From NCBI GenBank assembly GCA_003153355.1, contig PLYH01000002.1, positions 267,761 through 313,109 on the forward strand: a stretch of 45,349 nt of DNA. The letters run 5' to 3'. This document shows positions 41,376 through 45,349 of the stretch, piece after piece (the stretch's first letter is position 1; each line of letters begins with the position of its first letter). The position numbers were made by a program, and so were the translations under genes. Origin of the DNA: Candidatus Peregrinibacteria bacterium (GTDB taxonomy: Bacteria; Patescibacteriota; Gracilibacteria; UBA1369). The notes beneath the pieces were generated by a model. The model was not told the origin of the DNA. It did not search any database and was given only the letters and a program-made list of their open reading frames with translations.

Positions 41376-41391
41376 CGGAAATTTTCCGTTT
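41373..41391. promoter_or_regulatory. 19-base palindrome overlapping the -35 (possible operator)
   Basis: AAACGGAAA (41373-41381), one central T, TTTCCGTTT (41383-41391) is a perfect palindrome and is followed by TTT. It overlaps the -35 of the promoter at 41346-41375 and lies 47 bases before the -10 of the divergent glycosyltransferase gene. A repressor site fits the position; a stray terminator is the alternative. Confidence 0.4.
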
Positions 41392-41437
41392 TTTAAACGG
41401 GCAAAATTTCCGGACGACTACCCAAAACCAAAATTTC

Positions 41438-41446
41438 TGCTAGAAT
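41438..41446 (+). promoter_or_regulatory. Extended -10 before the glycosyltransferase gene
   Basis: TGC followed by TAGAAT (41441-41446). No -35 found. It lies 11 bases before an ATG at 41458 and 47 bases before the preferred ATG at 41494. Confidence 0.4.
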
Positions 41447-41493
41447 GCACGGGCTTTATGAATTCCAGGCAAAATAATCACAAAAATCGCCCT

Positions 41494-42603
41494 ATGAAAA
41501 TAGCAATAGACATCCGTGAAGCCGAAGCCGAAAAAACCGGCAAAGGCTGGTACACCTACAATCTTGTTTTAGAGCTTCTGAAGCTCGACTCAAAAAACGA
41601 ATATGCCCTTTATACCGACAGCGAAAAAAATCCCTACAGCCAATTTAAAAACGCTCAGCTGAAATATATTCACGGAAAAGGATATAAATGGCATTTGAAT
41701 GTTCTCAAAGATCTCAAAACAAACAAGCCAGACCTTTTCTTTGCACCTACAAGTTACATTATTCCCGCACTGGCTCCGAAATCTTTGAAGGTCATCATCA
41801 CGGTCCACGACCTGGTGGCATTCTTATTTCCGGCCAGCCACAACGCCAAAGCCGTCATCATCGAACGTCTTACACTTCGCCGGGCTGTCAAAAAAGCCGC
41901 CCATATTTTTGTGGTTTCAGAAAACACGCAGAAGGACCTTTTAAAGCGTTTTAAGTATCCTCAAAACCACATTCATCTGGTGCCCTGCGCACCATCTGAT
42001 TTTTTTAAAGAGCCCGTTAAAACTGAAGAATTAGCCAAATTCAAGCAGAAATACAAGCTGCCGGAGAAATTTATTTTGGCCGTTGGAACGCTCGAACCCC
42101 GCAAAAACTTCGGAACCCTCATCAAAAGTTTTGTCCTTATTAAGAGCAAATTGCCGGACTCAAAACTGGTCATAGTAGGAAAAAAAGGCTGGAAATACAG
42201 CCACATTGAAGACCGCCTCAAAGAGTTTAAGCTTGAAAACGACGTCATTTTTCCGGGATATCTGGAGGCTGAAGATCTCAAAAAAATGTACGCTGCGGCG
42301 ACTGTGTTCGTGTTCCCGTCTTTATACGAAGGTTTTGGCATCCCTCCTTTGGAGGCAATGGCTTGTGGATGTCCTGTAGTGAGTTCCAATGTGGCTAGCT
42401 TGCCCGAAGTTATCGGTGACGCCGGAATACTCATTGAACCGAAGAATGCGCGCAAAATCGCAGATTCAGTGGTCAGTTTGATTGAGAATGATCAGATCAG
42501 AAACATGCTCATCGAACGTGGCCACCGCCGGGCTGAAAAGTTCAGCTGGAAGAGTTCGGCTGAAGCCGCTTTGGCTGTTTTTGAGGGGCATAAAAAGTCA
42601 TAA
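41494..42603 (+). CDS. GT4-family glycosyltransferase
   Basis: 369 residues from the ATG at 41494. Retaining glycosyltransferase with two Rossmann domains (GT-B), probably building surface polysaccharide or glycolipid. Seen: the N-terminal '[20 protein letters not shown]', '[12 protein letters not shown]', and the C-terminal donor-binding domain with '[20 protein letters not shown]', '[15 protein letters not shown]' and '[20 protein letters not shown]', where the E-x7-E motif is typical of GT4. Donor and acceptor cannot be told. The start at 41494 is chosen because family members begin with a beta strand like MKIAIDI; the ATG at 41458 would add 12 polar residues. The HAD gene follows 18 bases downstream. 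Confidence 0.92.
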   Translation: MKIAIDIREAEAEKTGKGWYTYNLVLELLKLDSKNEYALYTDSEKNPYSQFKNAQLKYIHGKGYKWHLNVLKDLKTNKPDLFFAPTSYIIPALAPKSLKVIITVHDLVAFLFPASHNAKAVIIERLTLRRAVKKAAHIFVVSENTQKDLLKRFKYPQNHIHLVPCAPSDFFKEPVKTEELAKFKQKYKLPEKFILAVGTLEPRKNFGTLIKSFVLIKSKLPDSKLVIVGKKGWKYSHIEDRLKEFKLENDVIFPGYLEAEDLKKMYAAATVFVFPSLYEGFGIPPLEAMACGCPVVSSNVASLPEVIGDAGILIEPKNARKIADSVVSLIENDQIRNMLIERGHRRAEKFSWKSSAEAALAVFEGHKKS

Positions 42604-42621
42604 AAACCTCCATTCTATAAA

Positions 42622-43281
42622 ATGAAAAATATCCAAGCCATTTTTTGGGACTGCGACGGTACGCTGGTGGACAGCGAAAAGCAGTTTTTTGCTGCATGCC
42701 GGAAAGTTTTCAAAAAATACAACGTCGAAATCACCGATCAATTTATCAGCGAAGAAAATTTCACCAAAAACATCACAGTTTTTGAACTTTTAAGACGGGC
42801 CGGATACCCGGAAGAAACTATTCTGGAAGCCAAAAAAGAAAGAAACGACGTCTATGCCGAAATTTTAAATGAAAGCGTAGAGGCCATTGCCGGCATCGAC
42901 GAAATTCTCACATTGCTGCATGGGAAAATTCCAATGGCCGTTGTTTCCAATTCATATCATCGCCATCTGGACATCATCCTTAAAAAATCCCGATTGGCGC
43001 ACTATTTTGATTTCGTAGTGGCTTCCGAAGATGTAGAGCATGTAAAGCCCAATCCAGAGCCTTATATTCAGGCAGTAACCAAAGTCGGAATCAAACCTGA
43101 AAACGGCTTGGCAATCGAAGATAATATCAGAGGCGTCATTGCAGCAAAAGGCGCGGGCTTGACCTGTTTTCTAGTCCCGAATGAAATGACACGGAAGCAG
43201 GATTATCATTATGCGGACAGGGTTTTTGGGAATGCCTATGAGCTTTTGGATTATTTTAAGGCCATTTCCAATTCTTCATAA
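42622..43281 (+). CDS. HAD-superfamily phosphatase (phosphoglycolate phosphatase/beta-phosphoglucomutase-like)
   Basis: 219 residues. Seen: motif I 'FWDCDGTLVDS' with D10 and D12, a helical cap (about 15-85), motif II 'MAVVSNSYH', motif III Lys in 'VKPNPEPYI', and motif IV 'LAIEDNIRGVIAA'. All catalytic residues are present. Sugar-phosphate substrates are usual for this subgroup but the specific one is unknown. It is probably co-transcribed with the glycosyltransferase. Its last 31 bases overlap the end of the convergent HAD-like gene. Confidence 0.88.
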   Translation: MKNIQAIFWDCDGTLVDSEKQFFAACRKVFKKYNVEITDQFISEENFTKNITVFELLRRAGYPEETILEAKKERNDVYAEILNESVEAIAGIDEILTLLHGKIPMAVVSNSYHRHLDIILKKSRLAHYFDFVVASEDVEHVKPNPEPYIQAVTKVGIKPENGLAIEDNIRGVIAAKGAGLTCFLVPNEMTRKQDYHYADRVFGNAYELLDYFKAISNSS

Positions 43282-43682
43282 TCCTCAATCGTTTTCCAGG
43301 GTTTTTCTTGATCGTTTTCAGGCGCCTCAGAAGCAAATTTCCCATTTTTAAACCAAATAGTTTTAAATCCGCACTCATTGCCGAAGCGAATCTCCTTTTT
43401 CACCCGATCACCAAAAACATAAAAATCCGCATCGGGATATTTTTTTTTCAAATATCTAAAATCCTCAATCTCCTTTTCTTCTTTGACGATAATTTCATCA
43501 AAATAACGATGGAGGCCCAATTCATTAATCAAATTTGCACGTTCATTCGTGCCTTTCCCTATCAAAAATAAAAGGAATTTTTCCTCCTTCAATTTTTGTA
43601 AAGAATCGACAGCTCCTTTTACAAAAGATCCTTGATCCGGATCGTAGAGCGTTCTATTAAAATCGAAGATTATGGCTTTCAT
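43251..43682 (-). CDS. HAD-like protein with altered catalytic motif (143 aa)
   Basis: Seen: motif I 'AIIFDFNRTLYDP', where the second, acid-base Asp is Asn (D7, N9); motif II 'LFLIGKGTNE', where Thr/Ser is replaced; and a motif IV-like 'FYVFGDRVKKEIRFGNECGF' with Asp retained. The fold is clearly HAD, but the DxN motif suggests weak or no phosphatase activity. The length fits a capless HAD. It overlaps the functional-looking HAD gene tail to tail by 31 bases. A sequencing error is not needed, since two motifs are altered. Confidence 0.8.
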   Translation of the reverse strand: MKAIIFDFNRTLYDPDQGSFVKGAVDSLQKLKEEKFLLFLIGKGTNERANLINELGLHRYFDEIIVKEEKEIEDFRYLKKKYPDADFYVFGDRVKKEIRFGNECGFKTIWFKNGKFASEAPENDQEKPWKTIEDYEELEMALK

Positions 43683-43805
43683 TATATGAATCTAAAGGAG
43701 TAATGAGCAGAGCGCTTAAAAATAACAAATATATCTAAAGAAAATTGAAGTCAAACTTTTAATGTATATTTAATCAAATGTTCATAAAATTGGCTTTTAC
43801 CCATC

Positions 43806-43834
43806 TAGACTTGCAAAAAAAATCATGTTATAAT
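43806..43834 (+). promoter_or_regulatory. Promoter of the PilX-like gene
   Basis: TAGACT (43806-43811), 17 bases, TATAAT (43829-43834) preceded by TGT. The -10 ends 22 bases before the ATG at 43857. The 174 bases before the gene are AT-rich and hold nothing else I can name. Confidence 0.65.
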
Positions 43835-43856
43835 AACCATATAGTTAAACAAAAAT

Positions 43857-45092
43857 ATGTTCCAAAGAAAACTTTCATTCAAACAAAATTTATCTAAGTT
43901 TCTGCGCTCTAAAAAGCCAGGAACATCACTTTTAGTTGCCATGGGCCTCACCACCATTATTGTGCTGGTGTCACTTGGAGTAACCACGGTCGTCGTGTCA
44001 TCAATCCGAGAATCCGCAAATGTGACAGGCGCAAACCAAGCCTACTACGCAGCCGAAGGCGCCCTGGAAAAAGGCTTATTGGCTAACCAGAATCAAGGTG
44101 AAGGCTACAGCGGTTCAGGAACCGCAAAACCTCTGGACTCGACCTATACTATTTCAGGGCAGGTTGCATTAAAATATTCAACCGGAGAGTATGGAATTCC
44201 CACACCTGGAACTGGAACAGCAGCACAAAACTGCGATAAGTTAAATCCGGATATAAAAGACAATTTTTCTTATTCCGGCGGAAAATACACTTATACGTCT
44301 GGTACTTACGCGCCACAAGAACATCCGTGTAACTGGAATAAAATAAAAGTAGGTGAAAGTGTGGGTATTCCTCTTTACGTATCACAAGGCTCTACAGTGC
44401 TCAATCCAAACGATATCGGGCTGACAACTTTAGGAATAAGAGTGCGACCTCCATGCAAAAATGGTCAAGAGTTCTGTGATCCAAGCCAGCGGTATGATTT
44501 ATATTATGATAAATCTTCGAAAGACAAGTACAATGCCACAAACTACACAATCATGAGTTGGCAAATAACTGCTTCTAATCAAAAAGGTGATAAGTCATAT
44601 TCTTTCTCGCCTTTTACCATACAGGGCATATCGGGTTGCTATGACACCCCCTATTCATCATTTACTCCAGTTAGGTGTGAGCCAGATAATTCGGAAATCT
44701 ATGAATCTCAAATCAATTTCGTAAAAAGCACAGACGGCGTTGTGGTAAACGAAAGCGATAATGGATTAGATAACACAAATAGTGTTGATACAGTCTTGAA
44801 TTTTTTAACAGACCAGGGCGTTTTTGCGATAGGAGGAAGTTTACGTGCAACCTCAGTTGACAGCATTAATAAGCCAATATTGAAACTTTCGATTATCCAT
44901 AGTCTTCATGATACTGCAACTACAACCATTCCATATTTGGAATATCAAATTTTAACAAATACTTCCACAACAGCTCCAACCGATACATCTCAGACGGTCA
45001 CCGCAGAAGGATATTCTGGTACTTTTAAGCAAGTTTTAGAGGTGAAAAACCCTCAGGAAAGCGGCTTACTTGAATACGTCATTCAGCAGTAA
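43857..45092 (+). CDS. PilX-like pilus assembly / minor pilin protein
   Basis: 411 residues. Seen: a basic N-terminus, then 'GTSLLVAMGLTTIIVLVSLG', one long hydrophobic helix near residues 22-48, followed by 'SSIRESANVTGANQAYYAAE', which closely resembles the start of PilX N-terminal-like proteins ('A..AE.G'). The rest is a Ser/Thr/Gly/Tyr-rich exported domain with paired Cys. PilX-type proteins are minor pilins that prime or decorate type IV pili. It may work with the PilB/GspE ATPase at 9183, although they are 34 kb apart here. No prepilin peptidase or major pilin is in the window. Confidence 0.75.
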   Translation: MFQRKLSFKQNLSKFLRSKKPGTSLLVAMGLTTIIVLVSLGVTTVVVSSIRESANVTGANQAYYAAEGALEKGLLANQNQGEGYSGSGTAKPLDSTYTISGQVALKYSTGEYGIPTPGTGTAAQNCDKLNPDIKDNFSYSGGKYTYTSGTYAPQEHPCNWNKIKVGESVGIPLYVSQGSTVLNPNDIGLTTLGIRVRPPCKNGQEFCDPSQRYDLYYDKSSKDKYNATNYTIMSWQITASNQKGDKSYSFSPFTIQGISGCYDTPYSSFTPVRCEPDNSEIYESQINFVKSTDGVVVNESDNGLDNTNSVDTVLNFLTDQGVFAIGGSLRATSVDSINKPILKLSIIHSLHDTATTTIPYLEYQILTNTSTTAPTDTSQTVTAEGYSGTFKQVLEVKNPQESGLLEYVIQQ

Positions 45093-45120
45093 CTGTCATC
45101 ACTTTTTCATCGAGAAATGC

Positions 45121-45150
45121 TTGACAAAAGAAGAAGTATAAGCATATAAT
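45121..45150 (+). promoter_or_regulatory. Perfect-consensus sigma70-type promoter
   Basis: TTGACA (45121-45126), 18 bases, TATAAT (45145-45150): both boxes match the consensus exactly, the strongest promoter in the window. The -10 ends 25 bases before the ATG at 45176 and overlaps an upstream in-frame ATG at 45149. Confidence 0.85.
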
Positions 45151-45175
45151 GCAATACTTCTTTAATTTTTCAAGT

Positions 45176-45349
45176 ATGGCTACAAATCGCCCTTCTAATA
45201 GTCCAGAAAACAAAGAAGTAATTTCAGGTTCACAGAGACAATCAAAAGCCCCTGCAAAGGGACAAAAATTAACGAGCGGAAAATTCAGAAACGCTCTTCT
45301 TCTTGCCAGTGGAATGGGCTTAATGGGAGGAGCAGCACCTTTGGCACTT
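45176..45349 (+). CDS. Start of an unknown gene (3' end outside window)
   Basis: Only 58 residues are visible. A polar, Ser/Asn/Lys-rich N-terminus of about 37 residues is followed by 'NALLLASGMGLMGGAAPLAL', a hydrophobic stretch that could be a membrane anchor or late signal segment. The ATG at 45149 is excluded by the promoter. Product unknown; the very strong promoter suggests high expression. Confidence 0.65.
   Translation, partial: MATNRPSNSPENKEVISGSQRQSKAPAKGQKLTSGKFRNALLLASGMGLMGGAAPLAL

Noticed and set aside
1-45349. rRNA, tRNA, CRISPR arrays, insertion sequences, riboswitches
   Set aside because: I looked through all gaps, none longer than about 240 bases, and saw no cloverleaf-like, repeat-spacer or transposase sequence and no known riboswitch core.

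Overview
The window looks like part of a chromosome of an uncultured Candidate Phyla Radiation (Patescibacteria) bacterium, possibly of the Peregrinibacteria/Gracilibacteria side. That placement is inferred from gene content and from very long uncharacterised helical proteins; it is not proven. TGA acts as a normal stop: the dgt TGA overlaps the nrdR start codon, and the TGA of a small gene at 8692-9009 overlaps the next start. The UGA=Gly code of some relatives therefore does not apply. Genes are packed tightly, no gene-free stretch exceeds about 240 bases, and I saw no rRNA, tRNA, CRISPR array, transposase or prophage gene.

Layout. 1-3.2 kb: the end of recA, recX, a small membrane protein and nusA. 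3.2-9.1 kb (minus strand): a small helical protein followed by a 1653-residue protein that ends in two GGDEF-like domains. 9.1-11.2 kb: a PilB/GspE secretion ATPase, divergent from the giant-gene operon. 11.2-16.3 kb (minus): a lipoprotein, dprA, a hypothetical gene, purM, ftsE and a Xer recombinase. 16.4-21.9 kb (plus): two surface proteins with S-layer homology (SLH) domains, then dgt and nrdR (dNTP pool control). 21.9-34.7 kb: pyruvate dehydrogenase and lipoylation genes, interrupted by a second small-plus-giant cassette that carries Fic domains. 34.8-45.3 kb: an L,D-transpeptidase, hypothetical genes, a UvrD/PcrA helicase, small envelope proteins, a glycosyltransferase, two HAD proteins, a PilX-like pilus protein and the start of another gene.

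How genes fit together. lplB, a thioredoxin-like gene, lipA, pdhA and pdhB form one minus-strand operon ending in a terminator-like hairpin. lplA diverges from lplB, and together they look like a two-gene lipoate ligase. The E2 gene pdhC lies 6.3 kb further on with its own promoter candidate, beyond the Fic cassette. No E3 (dihydrolipoamide dehydrogenase) is in the window.

The most unusual content is the pair of small-plus-giant cassettes at 3734-9009 and 23803-29884. Each starts with a protein of about 105 residues, overlapping or touching a giant gene. Each giant has a long charged helical N-terminal half, a Gly/Ala-rich hydrophobic middle and a C-terminal signalling or modifying enzyme domain (GGDEF pair or Fic). 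The two promoters share an almost identical extended -10 region. A family of chaperone- or adaptor-paired giant effectors is my inference.

Many transcription units have a recognisable sigma70-type promoter whose -10 box ends about 20-38 bases before the chosen start codon, usually without a Shine-Dalgarno sequence. I used this regularity to pick several start codons.
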